Part shown: piece after piece, positions 35,279 through 49,278 of the stretch
How positions within the stretch are numbered: position 1 is the stretch's first letter
How the letters are laid out: each line of letters begins with the position of its first letter
Assembly: GCA_022225965.2 (NCBI GenBank)
Contig: JAKJXP020000002.1
Location: forward strand, 124,001-188,000
Reading direction: 5' to 3'
Length of the DNA: 64,000 nt
Source: Diatrype stigma
Lineage: Eukaryota > Ascomycota > Sordariomycetes > Xylariales > Diatrypaceae
Program-made: the position numbers and the translations under genes
The notes under the pieces: generated by a model
Databases searched by the model: none
What the model was told of the DNA's origin: nothing
Seen by the model: the letters and a program-made list of their open reading frames with translations, nothing else

Positions 35279-35515
35279 TTTTGCTTGATATACCGGTGTG
35301 GACTGCCCCTAGCTAGCATTCGGCTAGCAACAGCGCTGCCAATGCCATTCCGTTTTCGGGCACCAGGCTGGCGGCAACGCTGCCGGTGCCGTTCCGTTCT
35401 GCCCGGCAGCAGCAGCTTCGTTACTGCCCCCTTCGGCATATCGTCCGGACATACCGTCGTCCGGGCATATCGTTATAAAGGGGCAATAGCAGCTTCGCTG
35501 CTGCTGGGCCGTTGC
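35279..35515 (+). repeat. GC-rich repeat L, second segment
   Basis: From about 35,300 it matches the reverse complement of 57,225-57,428: CCCTAGCTAGC, GCTGCCGGTGCCGT, GCATATCGTCCGG, GGGCATATCG and GCAGCTTCGCTGCTGCTGGGC. It contains short self-complementary runs (AGCAGC/GCTGCT). The outer gypsy element entered its end at 35,516, and the segment resumes at 56,285. Confidence 0.85.
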
Positions 35516-35757
35516 TGTGTGTATTACAACTAACCCTAATTACTTAATTATTATTAATCCAATTAAGTATTAAGTTCTTAGGGTTTTTATTATAATTATT
35601 ATTTAAAAGAAAGAAAAAGAAAGAAAGAAAATAAAAGGTTTTTTAATTTGTATTTAAATATAATATAATTATAAAAGTAAATCTTTTAAGAATTTATTTC
35701 CTATTATTTAATTAGCCAAATGCCTTAGTTTTGGCATTTATTGCCTTAAGATTTATA
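35516..35757 (-). repeat. Left LTR of the outer gypsy element
   Basis: About 242 bp, starting TGTGTGTATTACAAC. The start of the right LTR at 48986 reads TATATATATTATAAT, which differs only by G-to-A and C-to-T changes. The last shared bases are near AAGATYTATA. The border with the GC-rich repeat on the left is sharp. Confidence 0.88.
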
Positions 35758-38049
35758 TTATTTTTCTTTTTTAATTAAATCGTTCTCGATTATCGTAAGA
35801 TTTTTCCTTTTAAATAAGCGCCGACGATTTTATTTTAAAAGCTATTTATTAGCGTATTAAAAGCTTTTTATAAAATGCCCGTTTTTTACGTAAGTTAGAA
35901 ATAAGTTAATGCCGTTATATTTGTTTTATAGCTATATTTTTTCCGAACTTCGTAAATAATAGGTATTTTCTTAATAGCAATTAATAATGGCTTAAGGCTT
36001 ATTATAATACGGTTTGTATCTTTTTTGCATTAACGTATGCGAAAAATCTAATCGTCGGAAGCGTAAATACGAATAAAGCCTTTTTTTTCTTAAAGGTACG
36101 TTTTTATTTGATTTCGCGAAACCTTTATATTATTAAATCGTAATTTAGCCAGTAATGTTTCGTATTATTTTGCTAATCGGCGTTCGTTTTTGATTTGTTT
36201 TTTTCGGTTTATGAACGTATTTGGAATATTCGGTTTGCGGTTATTTTTAAAAAATTAAATGCCGTATAATAAAAAAAAGGGCTATAGCTATTTAGTTTGG
36301 ATATTCGATTATATATCGTTATAATACGTTAAAGTAATTTATTAAGGTTTTTCGGCGTTGGATTTGCTGCATATTTTCGAATTATAATATGTTTTAAGTC
36401 TTAATTAATTTTTTTAACCTTATTATTGCCTTTAGGTTTCGCGGATATAACTGGTTTTATTTTTGTATTATACGTTTTGTTTTATTTAACGGCGGCTTTA
36501 TTTACGAAGGCCTTTTCGTTATTATTAATTCATTTTTTTAAATAACCGAAGGTAATTCCGATTTTATCGAATATAAAAATGGTATTAACGAATTAAATAA
36601 TTGGCATAACTTTAGCCTTAATTTATTTTGTTACGTATTTAACGGCAACGAAAATGTATAATTTATTTATTGCCGTATAATTAATTGCCTATCGTATAAA
36701 GAAAAACGGAAGATTATATGGAATTTAAATCGGGTAAAGAAAAATTCGGCTTTTTTATTAATTAATAATTCGGGCATTTAATCGTAATTCGTTATGCTAT
36801 AAGTACGATTTTTAAATGCCAGAATTACTTTTGGGCTTTTCGAAATATAATTCCGATTATATAATATTTTTTTCGTAATAGATTTCTTTTAATTATACCA
36901 AAAGATTATCGTATTTCAGAATTTCTTATAAAGTTTATACGTTTATTGCGGTATTCCTAAAATATAAAGGGTTATTCGGAATTTTTTCGTATGTTACCGC
37001 TTTATATAACTTATTTCGGAAAAAAAAAGTGCTTATCGATAAAGCTCGGTAAAATAATAAAAAATAGGGTTGTTTCGAAACGTAAGAATTCGAAGATAAT
37101 TTAAAGGTTAATTCGGATTAATTAATCGGATTTTCGAATAAGCTTAATTTCGTTAAGAAGTAATTTATCGAAAGGCATTAACGTTTCGGTTTATTCCGAA
37201 GATTTAAATAAGTAATTCGTAAAAATGTTAATTTTTTTTAATTTATAATAAATACGAATGCCATAATGTTTAATGGCATTTAGGAATTTAACGATTCGAA
37301 CGGGTTATTTGGTTTTTGTATTAAGGGTTTTTAGGAATTCGTAATTCGTAATTACCGTAATTTCGTTTTTTGTTTTTATTTAGTGCCGTTAATATTAAAG
37401 TGCCAATATAATTCTTAAAAGTTTTCGCTTTTATGCAAAATATCGTAATTATGTATTAATTAATTTTTTCGAGAAATAAGCAATAAGATAAAAAGCGGTA
37501 TTGCCGTTTATATGCATATGGAATTGCAATAAAGCGACGCCGACGTCATTTTGCGAAGCGTCGGTCTCGATTACGGAGGGCTTTTTTTAATCGAACGTGC
37601 GTATTATTAAGGTTATGGTAATTTTTTTACGGATTTTTTTTTAGGCTATTATGGCTTTTGGAAATAAAGTTATGCGTTTATTTTTCGGGCTTTTTGTTAG
37701 TATTATTAAAGGGGTTATAAGGCAACAATAATAATTAATAAAATAACGAAAATAATTAATAGCGTTTACGAAATTATGTATTTACATTATAATTTCGGAT
37801 TTGAATCGATTTCGAATGGCAATAATTTTAACAAAATCGGCTTCGATTTCGTTTTCGGAAATTCAAAGTCCCAAGAAAATTCCTTTACGAATAAACATTA
37901 ATAACTTAATTATATTAATGATTATATCGAAACTTAAAAGCCTTTTAAGAAATAGGATTATTCGTTTATAAAGTTGCTTTTAAATATTTGCTTATACGGC
38001 TATATTATCGAATATGTTCGAAATAAATTTTTAAAAGGGTTTGAGAATT

Positions 38050-38260
38050 TTTTTCATTAACGTTTAAAACGTTACTGAAGCGTTATAAAGGCCGAAAGGC
38101 ATAATTATTTATTCGTATAATTCGAATGGAATTACGAAAGCCGTTTTTTTAATGTTTGATTCGTATATTTTAATTTACTAAAAGCCATTTTTAAAATTAA
38201 TAAAGCAGTATTATCGATAATTTGCCGCGCATTATATTTTATTTATCGCATTAAGGAAAA
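38050..38260 (-). pseudogene. Reverse transcriptase remnant of the outer gypsy element
   Basis: The minus-strand reading keeps the RT palm-region blocks KTAFVIPF and IIMPFGLYNA (38,079-38,150). Upstream runs resemble the catalytic-strand region, with stops at former Trp/Gln codons. It is too damaged for a full domain call. Confidence 0.7.
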
Positions 38261-40859
38261 AATATGCGTTTTCTTTTTTATTTGGCATTAAATTCGCAAT
38301 AATTGCAGCAAAACCGTTATATAACGAATGGATTATATTTATTAAGCTTCGTCGTTTAATCGAGGGCTTTTTTTAAAATTAATAATGCGGAAAAACCTTA
38401 AGGGCCTATATTTTTACAAATTATAACATTTAAATATGCTTTAACGAACTTTTTTATTGTTTTTATTTAAATTGGGCTGTATTTTTATGGAAGAAATTTA
38501 ATAAGGCGGTTATTTTTTGTATCGATATAATGGCGCGTTTTTATATTCGCCGTAACTTTTTTCGAAACGAAGCCGAATATTTCGGGAAATTAATCGAGAT
38601 AATTATTAAAAAAAGCTTCGATTTCGTTATTTAAGGATATATTTTTATGTTATTTCGGTTTTTATTATTCCTTAATAGAATAAGCAAATTCCGTTATATA
38701 ATTAACTTTTAAAAAAGCTATCGGGCGAATTATAGGCTTTTTTTTCGAATGCGTTAAGTATTATTATTTCGTTTTTTTTATATTTTTATAATATATTCCG
38801 ACTTTATGAAATACGCTTTTATTAAATATAAAGTTTTTAAGAAAAGCTTCGTTAAGAATTATTTCCGTTAATACCGTAAATTAAGACGTATTGCTTTTTG
38901 GCATTAAGAAACTTGCGGTTATTAGGGCATTTTATTGGATTTTCGATCCGGTATTTTTAATATTTTTTATTATAAAGGATTTCGAAATCTTATACGTTTG
39001 GCTTTTGGCTGTTATAGTTTCGATAATATATAAAGCAATATGACCGTAATTTAAAAGAATTACGAATTCATATTCGTAATTCGTAATAATTACGAATAAA
39101 TTATGGTTTTTATCGTAACCTTTGCAAAATAATTTATTTTTATTTAATAGTGGTTTTTTGTTATTATATATTTTTATCGTATATATTTAACGTCTTTAAT
39201 TTTTATTTTTTATTTTTATCGATTTAATAAGATTGGTAAATTCTTAATTAAGATTGCAATCAGGATTTTCGAACTTATTCGTCGGTTCTTTTTCGTTATT
39301 ACTGCCTTTATCGTTATTAATTACGAAATAAATCTTGGTTCGTTTTTTGTTTTTATTTTTTTAATTCTTTATTACGGAACGGAATTTAATATATTAAAAG
39401 CTATTATTATTATCGTTATATAATAGGCTTTTAAACGTTATTTTTTTTAAAAAATAATTAAATGGCTTTAAAAAAGCGAAGTTTTTACTTATAATTCTTT
39501 GCTTAATAATTTTGTTTTTCGTAATTAAAACATTTATTATTTATAGCCTTAATTATGTAATTTTATTTATCCGTTTTATAAACGTTACGGTTTTCGTTAC
39601 GAAAATCGGCGATAATATCGTTTTTATCCGTTATTGGAATTATAAATATAACGTCGGTCGGTTCGATTTATGCAATACCGGATTTAATTAAGGTAACTTC
39701 GGAAATCGATAAATTGTAAAATGGTATTAACGATTTATAAAGCTTAATTAAAGTTAACGGCGTATTATAAATTTCTTTCGACCGCTTGGCGTATAATATA
39801 TACGGCCCGTTATGTAATTCTTTCGATAAGCTGGGCATTGTTTTATAAACGGAATTAATTATGAACCGTAATTTAAATATTTATCAGGTTAATTTATAAA
39901 AGGTTTACGATAATTTTTATAACTTAATAGCAATCGCGATTTTTTTAATTTATCCTATAAAATGCTTTTTTTATTTGCCGGATATAATTTATTATATTTT
40001 CATTTTGGTACGGAAAAAACGTAACGAATTAAATAATGGCATTTTTAAAATGTAATGCTTATCAAAAATTTAAAAAACCGCTTTTAAAATAGTTATTTAA
40101 TTGGAATTACGATTATATACGAAGATTTTAATTTGCTTGAAATTATTCGAATATTTTAAGGCAATTCGTTTAAAATACAGCTTATATAAAATAAGGGCCG
40201 ACATAAATTTAATTTGGAGTTTTCGTAACTTATCGAAAATATTTAAGGCTGTTTATATAAAACGGAAATTAATAAAGAAAATAACGCAATTCTTGGTTTT
40301 GCAGTATATAAAACTTTCATTCTAGCTTTAAAAAATTGCTTTAAACCAAATTATTCGGATTCGTTCTTTTTAAATTATACGATATTCGTATTACTTCGTT
40401 AGAAATCGTTAAAGATTTAACTTTTTATTAATACGTTTATTATATTCGATAAATATTTTCGTTATATAAGGTAAGAAATAAATAAATTCGTCTTTATCGG
40501 AATCGGCTTTATTTATAGGAATATCTTTATTCGTATTACGTAAAGGGAACGTAAATAAGAATTCGAATATACCTTTTAATTAATCGTTATTGCTTCGAAT
40601 TTTATAAAAAAGTTCGCGAATTTCGTTTCGTAAATTTTAAACGGTATCGTTAATAATAATAAAATCGTTTTTAACGCGGTTTATAAGATTTTCGAGGCGT
40701 TTATTTATATTACGGGCGTTTATTTTGCCGAAATAAAATAGGTTATACTTAAGGGCTTTAATTTTGCCGCTTTTGCCGTTATTACCGTTATTGTCGTTAC
40801 TGCTGCTATTGCCTTTTCCGTTATTCGTTATTATCGTAAAACGTATCGGGAATTATATA

Positions 40860-41070
40860 AATATAAGAATATAAATAATTAAAAGCTAATAACGTAATAG
40901 CTAAGCATAAACGAAGCTATTTAAAGAAAAAATATATAAGATTACTTTTAATTATAATTCTTAAAAATATATAGAATTCTTTTTATAGGTCTTAGCTCTT
41001 AATACGGCGTTTAGGCGCCGATTACGTACCGCTTACGTAATAAGCCCCCTAAATAAAAGCCATTCCTTTA
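40860..41070 (-). repeat. LTR of the middle gypsy element (3' in coding sense)
   Basis: 211 bp. It shares with the 48687 copy the conserved end block TACGGCGTTTAG(A)GCGCCGATTACG and AAGCCCCCTAAATAAAAGCC. Confidence 0.88.
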
Positions 41071-44000
41071 TATTGCTTTCCTTTTTTTCGGCTATTAATT
41101 TCTAATAGCTTATTTATTTATTTTAAATATTTGCCTTTAATTTAGGCTCGTAAACCGATAATTTTTAGGATTTAACGACGTTTAATTGCCGCTTTAATAA
41201 CGCCTATATATCGATTTATTAATAAGTTACCCTTAAAATTACTAGATATCCGTATTTCGGTAAATATTTAATTGCCGGTTATTTAATAATTTATTTTCGA
41301 TAAATTTATAATTCTTTTTTATTTGCGCGTTTTTTTTTTATTAGGCCGCAATATTATAATAATCGTAATATCGTTGCCGCCTTTTTATTACTTAGTTTTT
41401 TGCTTTATTTGTTATTGCGTTTTTATTTTTCGTCGTTCTTTTTTTTCGTTTTTTTATTATCCGTTTATTGCCGTTTTATTGCTTCTTTATTGCCTTTTTT
41501 CGCCGCCGAAAATATCGTTCCGTAAGGAAATTTTGGCCTTATAGCCGTTCGATAAAAATTCCGGTTAAAAAGGCAATTGCGTATATATCGATAATAATAA
41601 CGCGAATTATAATTGCCGCGAATTCGACGAGTTTTGTCGATATTGCGTCGGCCTTTTTTATTTAAACGTTCGTATTCGTTACGTTGCGTCGTTTATTGTT
41701 AATAATAAATCGATTTACGTTTTTTATAAATAAAATTATAAAAAATGCTTAATTATAAATATTAATCTTTCGTTTATTCGGATGCTTATTAATTTATATT
41801 TAAATGCCGATTGCTTTATAAAGAACGGTTTAAATTATTTTCGATTTTGCCGAAAATACCGACGTCGAATCGGATATTTTTTTGGTTATTTCGACGGCCG
41901 ATTTCCGTTCAAAAGCCGGCCGAAAGGCGATTCGTAAAATGAATCGTTGCATCGTTTTATTAAAAGCTATATGCTTCGCTTTTCGGGCTGCGTATTTAAA
42001 AGAAAAACGCATCGTTTTCGGCGCTTTTAAAAAAAACGGTCGGCAATTACCGCTGCCGAAATCCAATTTATACGCCGATTAATAACGTTATAATTCGAAT
42101 ATTAATTAAATATCGACGCAAAAATATCTATAAACCCCGCCGTCGTCCGTTACCGATTAAACGTAATCTAATCGTTTTATAACCGTCTTTAAATGGTTTA
42201 TATTAAGTTATAAACGGCTTTATAGCAAATTAAAAACGATACGTAATATTATTATTTCCCGATTGGCATAAAATCGTCGATTTAAATTAAAAAGAAATAT
42301 ATAATAATACGTCGTTTTAATAAGAACGATTTAATTATTGCTATTATGGTTACGAACGAAATAATGTTTTGCAATCTTACGATTCGAAATAATCGTAATT
42401 ATTCCGTTTTAACGACGTTTAATTGCCGAAACGATCCGTTAATTCCGTTTCGTTATTATAAAAACGGCGTTAATATTTTTATTAAAGCGTAACCGGCTTT
42501 TTTAATTACGCCTTTTAATCGTTTTGCGTCGTTTTTGGTTTAATAATTATCGGTTATTCGTTCGATTATTTCCGTATTTTCGTTTTTTAGCGCTTTTTCG
42601 TTAATTGCTTATTTCTTGCTTATAATCGATTTTGCGTTTTCCGTTAGCCTTTAGCCGCTTTTCAAAAACGGCGATAAATCGAAAATTAATTTCGTCGACG
42701 TATCGTTTTAATTGCCTTTTTAATCGCTTTTTCCGAATAATAATAACGCATAAATTAATTTCGATAATGCATTAACGAAAATTAAAAATATAAAAATTAA
42801 TTTCGAATAAATATTAATTTCTTTTTCGTATAATTTATTAATAAAACGCCGAATTTTAAATTCGGAAATAATAGGTTTAATTTTTATTGCGATTAACTTT
42901 TAATCGGTATTTATTTGTTATTTAAACGTCGTTTAGGCCTTTTTTTTTATAAGAAACGTTTTGTTTTTATTTTCGTTTCTTTTTATATTTCTTTTTTATA
43001 TTTATGCGTTGTCGTTAAAAAACCCGATAAAATAAAAGGTTTTTGTTTTGCGGTTATTTTGCAAATATTTAAACGGTTTCCGATCGATTTATAACGGATT
43101 TAAGCCGTTAAAATGCTTAAAGTTTTTTTTTTGTTTATATTTTTTTATTTCATAAATATTTAAACGGGCTTTATTCGATTTGCGATAAATTTAAACGGTT
43201 AAAATGCTTAAGGCTTATATAATAATTTTTTATTCAGGTATTTAAGTAATTATCGATTAACTTATAACGAATAAGCCAGCCAAAATGCTTAATAATTCGA
43301 ATAAATTAATTATTCTTATTTATCGTTTCATTTTTTATATGCCTTATATGCTTTTTTTTTCGTAACGTATTAATATTTATTAAGCGTTAATAAAATATTT
43401 CTTTAATTTTTAAGCATTATATTTAACGGATTATTCTTTTTATTTAATAAGGAATTCTTTCGGTTTTTAATCGTTACGATAACGAATAATATCTTTTATT
43501 ATTTATTCTTTTTGCTTTTTTTTTAAGTTTAGCAACGTCGATTATTTAAAGCTTTTTCGACGATCGTATTATGGCTTTAAAAAGAAAATAAAAAATATAT
43601 CGTAAATGCGTTGGTATTTTGCGAGCAACTTAATTCGGTAAGCTTATGTTTTTATTCGTTCGGCGACTTATATCCGAATATACGTCGGTATTAACTTGGC
43701 TTTTTTTTAAATTTAAAGTTCTTTATAAATAAAGTTATTATTTAGTTTTCTTTAAATTCCATAAATATATAACGCTTATTATAGTATTTCTTTTAAATCG
43801 CCGTTTTCTTTTTTTTAATAAACGCGCATTTATTGCCGAATTTTTTCCGTTTTGTTTAAACGTTTTTTTATTTCTTATATTTAAAGCTATAACCGTTTAG
43901 GCATTTATTTTATTATGCGAAAGTAATAGTTATATAATGCTTTAAACGATAAGTATTCCGTTAATGCATTATAATAATTATTATGGCTAAATTCGGCTTT

Positions 44001-45669
44001 ATAACAAATTTTGGCCCAATTGCTTTATTTTACGTTATAATATTTTCGGAAATACCTTTTTAAGCTTTGGTTTATACGTTTTATTTAGCCGTCCGTTTAT
44101 AAATGATACGTCGTTAATAATCGGCGCTTAATTTCCCGCATATCGTAAAGTTTCTTTTAAAATTTATTAATTAGCAACTTATTTTTATCGTTAATAATGC
44201 TTTTAAATAATCCGAATTAACATTTTACCTTTTAATATAAAATTTCCGTTAATTCGACGGCTATAAGCGTTTTTAATATAAATATAAATAATATTATTTT
44301 TATAAATCGGTTTACGATAACCAAAATGGCATTATAATTAATTTCGTTACTTTTTAAGCTTATTAAAAGGCCCGTAATAAAATCCATATTAATTTTTTAA
44401 AACGGCTAATTTAATAACGGCAAGAATTATAACGTTTCGTACGGCTTATGCCTAGGCTTTATAATTTCTTAATACATCAAATACGATTCGATATACGTTT
44501 AAATATCGATTATTATATTTTTTTAATAAAACTTCCGCCTTAAAAGCTTTATAATTCGTTAATTCTTTATATAATTTATTTTCGAATTATCGTAATATTA
44601 ATATATTAATTATTATTATAAAATAAATTACGCCAAAATTATTAGCTTATTTTTAAAGAATAAAACGTCGTATCTATTTATACGGTAATCGCCTTAGGTA
44701 TTAGGTTATCGGCGAACGATTTTCGTTAAGGTTTATAAGTTCGGGTTTTTTTTTATAACTTCTTAATTTGCTCGTAAAATCGTTAAAACGCCTTTAATAT
44801 TTAAACGCCTTTTTTTTTCGTTAAGGCTTTCGTTAACGGGAAAAAAACGTTTTGTGGTAATATTTCGGCGTTTACGTAATCGTTTTCGAATTTCGATTTT
44901 TCGAAATCCAGGCGTTTAAGAATTTTGTTTTTACCGGCCCTTTATGTTTTTTTTTGCGGCACGCATTAAAACGGCTATGTAATAAGATTTTCCCGATATT
45001 TGCTAATTATTTAAGGCTTATTTCTGTTATAGCATTAAATAGGGGTTTTTTTCGATTTTCGTTTTTATAGTCGTTATTTAAGCGGTAATTATTTAATATT
45101 CGGCCGAAAATTTTGCGGCTAACGAATTTTATGTTATTTGGGATATTTATTTAATTTTAAAATAATTGGGATAGCTATAATTTTAATTTGTTAATACATA
45201 TTTTATTTCGATTAATAGCTTTTTCATAAAATGGAGCTTTTTCGTTAAAATAAATAATACGTCGTCGAAATAAATCGATTTAAATATATAATCCAGTCGC
45301 CAATTAAGTCCATTAATTGGATTCGTAATTTCCGGTTTATATTATAGGTTAAAATCGAATTAAAATAACTTATATATTTAACGAACCAACTTATTTCGAA
45401 GGTTCTTTATTGAAACGTCGATAATTCTTCGTAAAGCTTTATAATTTATAAATACGGAAAATTCCTATTCGGTTTTTTTTAAAAAGTAACGCTAATGCTT
45501 TAAACTTTTAATTATAATTAAGAATTCTTATTAATTCGTTTTTTATTGCGTTTCGGTATTTATAAATTTCCGTAATTAAAAAGCAACGAATTTCCATTTA
45601 TTGTTATATAATTAAAATAAAATTCCGGAAATCGCTTTTAAGAATGTATCCGTTTTTATTTTTATTTTT

Positions 45670-46400
45670 TTAATATGATTTTAATATCGAAATATAATTG
45701 CCGATTAAAAGGCGCCTTATAATTTTGCAAAAGCCGCTTTTGCTTCGTTTAATTATTAAAAGGTTCGTTATTGCGTTTTTTTTTAAAAGCGCTATAATTA
45801 ATATGGTAATTTGGGAATAATTAGATATAAATTTCTTATAAAAATTAATAAATTCCATAAATACTTAAATATTTCGAACCGATTTAAAATACGGCTATTG
45901 CTATATAACGGCAATCTTATTCGGATTTATTTTAATTTCGTCGGTATTTATAATAAATCCTAAAAACGAAATTTCCTTTTAGAAAAATTCGCATTTAAAT
46001 AGCTTTACGAATAGCTAATATTCTCGTAAGCGTTCGTGGATTAATCGGAAATGCGTTGCATATTTTTCTTTATTTTCCGAAAAATTAATAATATTATTTA
46101 AATACATTACGTAAATTTTGTTTATTAATTTAATTAAAGCCTTATATATATAGGCCTAAAAGATAATCGGAACATTTATTAACTTAAACGATATAATAAT
46201 ATATTTAAATTATTCGTAATGCATACGGAAAACGGTTTTTTATTCGTTGCCTTTTTTAATGCGGATTTTATAATAAGCGTCTTTTAAATTAAGTTTAATA
46301 AAGATTTTAGCGAAATTTAATTAGCCCATAATTTTCGAAATTAAAGGCAAAAAATAACGGTTTTTAATCGTTACTTTATTTAACGCCTTATAGTTTACGT
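45670..46400 (-). pseudogene. RT/RNase H remnant of the middle gypsy element
   Basis: The minus-strand fragments give the RT start [15 protein letters not shown], then KIFIKLNLKDAYYKIR and IIMSFKL (MPFGL in intact elements). Downstream comes FINFYKKFISNYSQI with LLKK, the RT thumb to RNase H link. The order and wording match fungal Ty3/gypsy pol. Stops interrupt between the fragments. Confidence 0.8.
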
Positions 46401-48686
46401 ATAAACGGAATGCGCCTTTTTTTTTTGGAACGAATAATATCGGGGCTATAATTTCGGATTTAGATTTTTAAATGCGCCTTATTGTTAAGTATTTTTTTAA
46501 ATACGCTTTAGGTTTTTTTCGTTAAGGCTTTAACGTAAAATAAATCGGGCCCATAATAAAAAGTAACTGTTTTGATATAAAGTCGATAACGTATTTTGTT
46601 TATTTTAAAATTAAATAGGTTTTCGTTTTTTTTTCGGAATATATATTTTCGAAGTCCTTTAAGCAATTTGGTAATACGACCGTTTTTTCGACGCTGTTTT
46701 TGCCGAATTTAAAAATGTTTCGATCGTTTTTAAGTTCGATTAAATTTATTTGGTAAGTCGGTTTATTTATAAAGGCAAATTCGGTTAATTCTTTGCCGTT
46801 AATGTTTTTTAAATCGCTAAACGTTTATCGATAAATGGCCGTTTTTAATATCATTTTTAATCGCTTTATATTAAAACGAAACAAAAAGAAATTAAGCGAT
46901 TTACGGTTGCGACGAATTGCAAAAAATAATTAATAAAACCTTCGTTTTTTTTATTGCGTTTATTATTTTTACATTAAATTCGTATATTTCGTAATACTTA
47001 ATAAAGGCGTTATTAATTTTTAATAATTTCGGTTATATAATAATAACCGGTTAAAACTTTTTTTTAGCGAAACGTTGGCTTATTATATTAATCTAGGCCC
47101 TTATATTTAGGTTAATTCCTATCATAATAAGCGTTATATTTTTTTTCGGAAATACGGTTACGGCCTTTTAAAACGGCGGGCTTATGCCGATTATACGTAA
47201 AAGTTTTGCCGAAATAAGCTATACGTAAACGCTTATTCCGGTAAGCCATTTTCCGATTCCGAATTAATATTAAAATCGTTATATTAAATAAGGTTTTAAA
47301 CGGCTACGAAAGAAATAACTTTAAGTACGTCCGGCGGCGTTTTTTTGCCTTTTGGTCGGAATGGAAATTTCGAACGTTTTTTTTTTCCTATAGGCGATAA
47401 TTTAATATTTCTTTTTTTCGTAATTTTAATACGTTATTGGTGGCTTTTTTTATTTTTATTATTAAATCGATTTATTACGGTCGGAATTTATTCGGCATTT
47501 GGAATTCCCTTATTAATCGCTTTTGTTTCGTTTTTTTTAAGCGTTAGGCGTTTTAGCATTAAATATTCTGTTTTTTTTGGACTTTAAAAAAACGTTATTA
47601 TACGGCCGTTTATTTTTGCATTGCTTTATTTTTAAGACTTAATTTTTACGTTAAACTTATTAAATTTAATTAATATTTATTATTACGACGAAAGGTTATT
47701 TTAATATAACCTTTTATTTTAGCATTTTCGGTTTTAATATAAACTATAAACGGTAATAAAAATAATACGTTAAATACGAATTGTTTTATTAAAACTTTAA
47801 TTCCGGCTTTTTTATTTTGGCTTAATAAATTCGTTACGTAATAAAAGATTTCATCGGCGATTCGTCGTTTTAACGTAAATCTTCGAACGCATTTCGAAAC
47901 GTACGCATTACGTATTCGGGATTTATATATTTTTTTAACGAAAAATCATAAATTCTTAAACGCCGTTTTAATAACGTTTTTTTTATGTTATTGCGATACG
48001 ATTATTATTTAATTTAAAAGTCGTTTTTTATACGGCCCGTAATTTAATATATATATATTATTTTAATTTGTTTTAATTTTTCGATAACGTTAATTTCGAT
48101 AATGGAAATAATTCATTTTTTTTTATCGTAAACCGTTCGTTAAATATTCGGCCTAAATATTTCGAAAATTTATCGTTTCGTAGGGTTTTATTCGTATATT
48201 ATACGGTAACGAAGGCGATTAATTTTTTTTGCTTTACTTTATTTTTTGTAATTTATTTGGCGCATAGGTTTCGTTTTTTTTCGTTTTAAATACGTTTTGC
48301 CTTTAATTCGATTAATAATCGGGCGATTTCTTGGTTCGTAATGGAAATAAAGTCGTTCATAATGCGACTCGACAACGATTAATCGCCGACCGCGCATACG
48401 GAAATGCTTTCGGAATTTCCGTAGCTTAAAAATTTTTCGCGTACCGGGTTTCTTTCGTCGTTTTAACGCTAAGCGGTTGCTAGCGGTTTTCTTTCGTTTT
48501 ATAAAGTAACGGATATCGCTTTTTCGTTTTCGTCGTTCGTACGTCGCTTTTCGCCCGATTCGGCGGCGATTTGACGCTAAGGATTTTTTTTTATATCGTT
48601 CGTTATAACCGTTTTATTTCGAAAGTTACGATTAATTTTATTCGTATTAATTATTGCGTTAAATATCGAATAAAAAGCTAAAAAAT

Positions 48687-48897
48687 TATAAAAATATAAA
48701 TAATTAAAAATTAATAACGTAATAATTAAATATAAACGAAATTATTTTAAAAAAACATATATAAGATTATTTTTAATTATAATTCTTAAAAATATATAAA
48801 GTTCTTTTTATAGGCCTTAATTTTTAATACGGCGTTTAAACGCCGATTACGTGCCGTTTACGTAATAAGCCCCCTAAATAAAAGCCATTCCTTTAAA
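48687..48897 (-). repeat. LTR of the middle gypsy element (5' in coding sense)
   Basis: 211 bp, same length as its partner at 40860. Differences between the two are almost all transitions. The ATAAA duplication follows it. Confidence 0.87.
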
Positions 48898-48985
48898 ATA
48901 AAAAATAAGAAATAAAGTTATAAAGTAATAAAAAGAAAATTGTTTATTTTTAATTAAATGATATAAATTTATAAAAATAATTATT

Positions 48986-49057
48986 TATATATATTATAAT
49001 TAATCTTAATTATTTAATTATTATTAATCCAGTTAAATATTAAATCTTTAAGGTTTT
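48986..49057 (-). repeat. Right LTR of the outer gypsy element, first part
   Basis: 72 bp matching the start of the left LTR at 35516. It is cut at ...AAGGTTTT by the insertion of the inner gypsy element. The rest follows at 56121-56284. Confidence 0.87.
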
Positions 49058-49278
49058 TATTATAATGCATATAGGCTGTATATATATAAAGATGCTTAAA
49101 GGTTGTATGTATATTTCCAAAAAAGGGCTAGCGCCCTTTAATAATTAGCCCTTTTGCTTATATACCTTCGAATTCTTCTTTTTTGTATTTACTTTTCCTT
49201 TTTTTTTAGCTTTAAATTTTATAATATTAATTGGAAATTTATTCTATTAATCCTTATAAAGCCCATTAATTCGTAACA
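49058..49278 (+). repeat. 5' LTR of the inner gypsy element
   Basis: 221 bp, starting TATTATAATGCATATAGGCTG (TG to TA at its first step) and ending TTCGTAACA. It contains GGGCTAGCGCCC and a matching GGGC-rich partner that form a small hairpin. Confidence 0.9.

Larger units (their letters stand above)
40860..48897 (-). mobile_element. Middle Ty3/gypsy element nested in the outer element
   Basis: An 8,038-bp element with 211-bp LTRs at both ends (40860-41070 and 48687-48897) and a 5-bp duplication ATAAA (40855-40859 and 48898-48902). It lies about 85 bp inside the right LTR of the outer element, in its leader region. On the minus strand, RT is at about 46,150-46,400 ([23 protein letters not shown]), and the connection to RNase H is at 45,858-45,670 (FINFYKKFISNYSQI, LLKK). 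Coding sense is minus. Dense RIP-type stops inactivate it. All small open frames inside are remnants or shadows. Confidence 0.85.
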
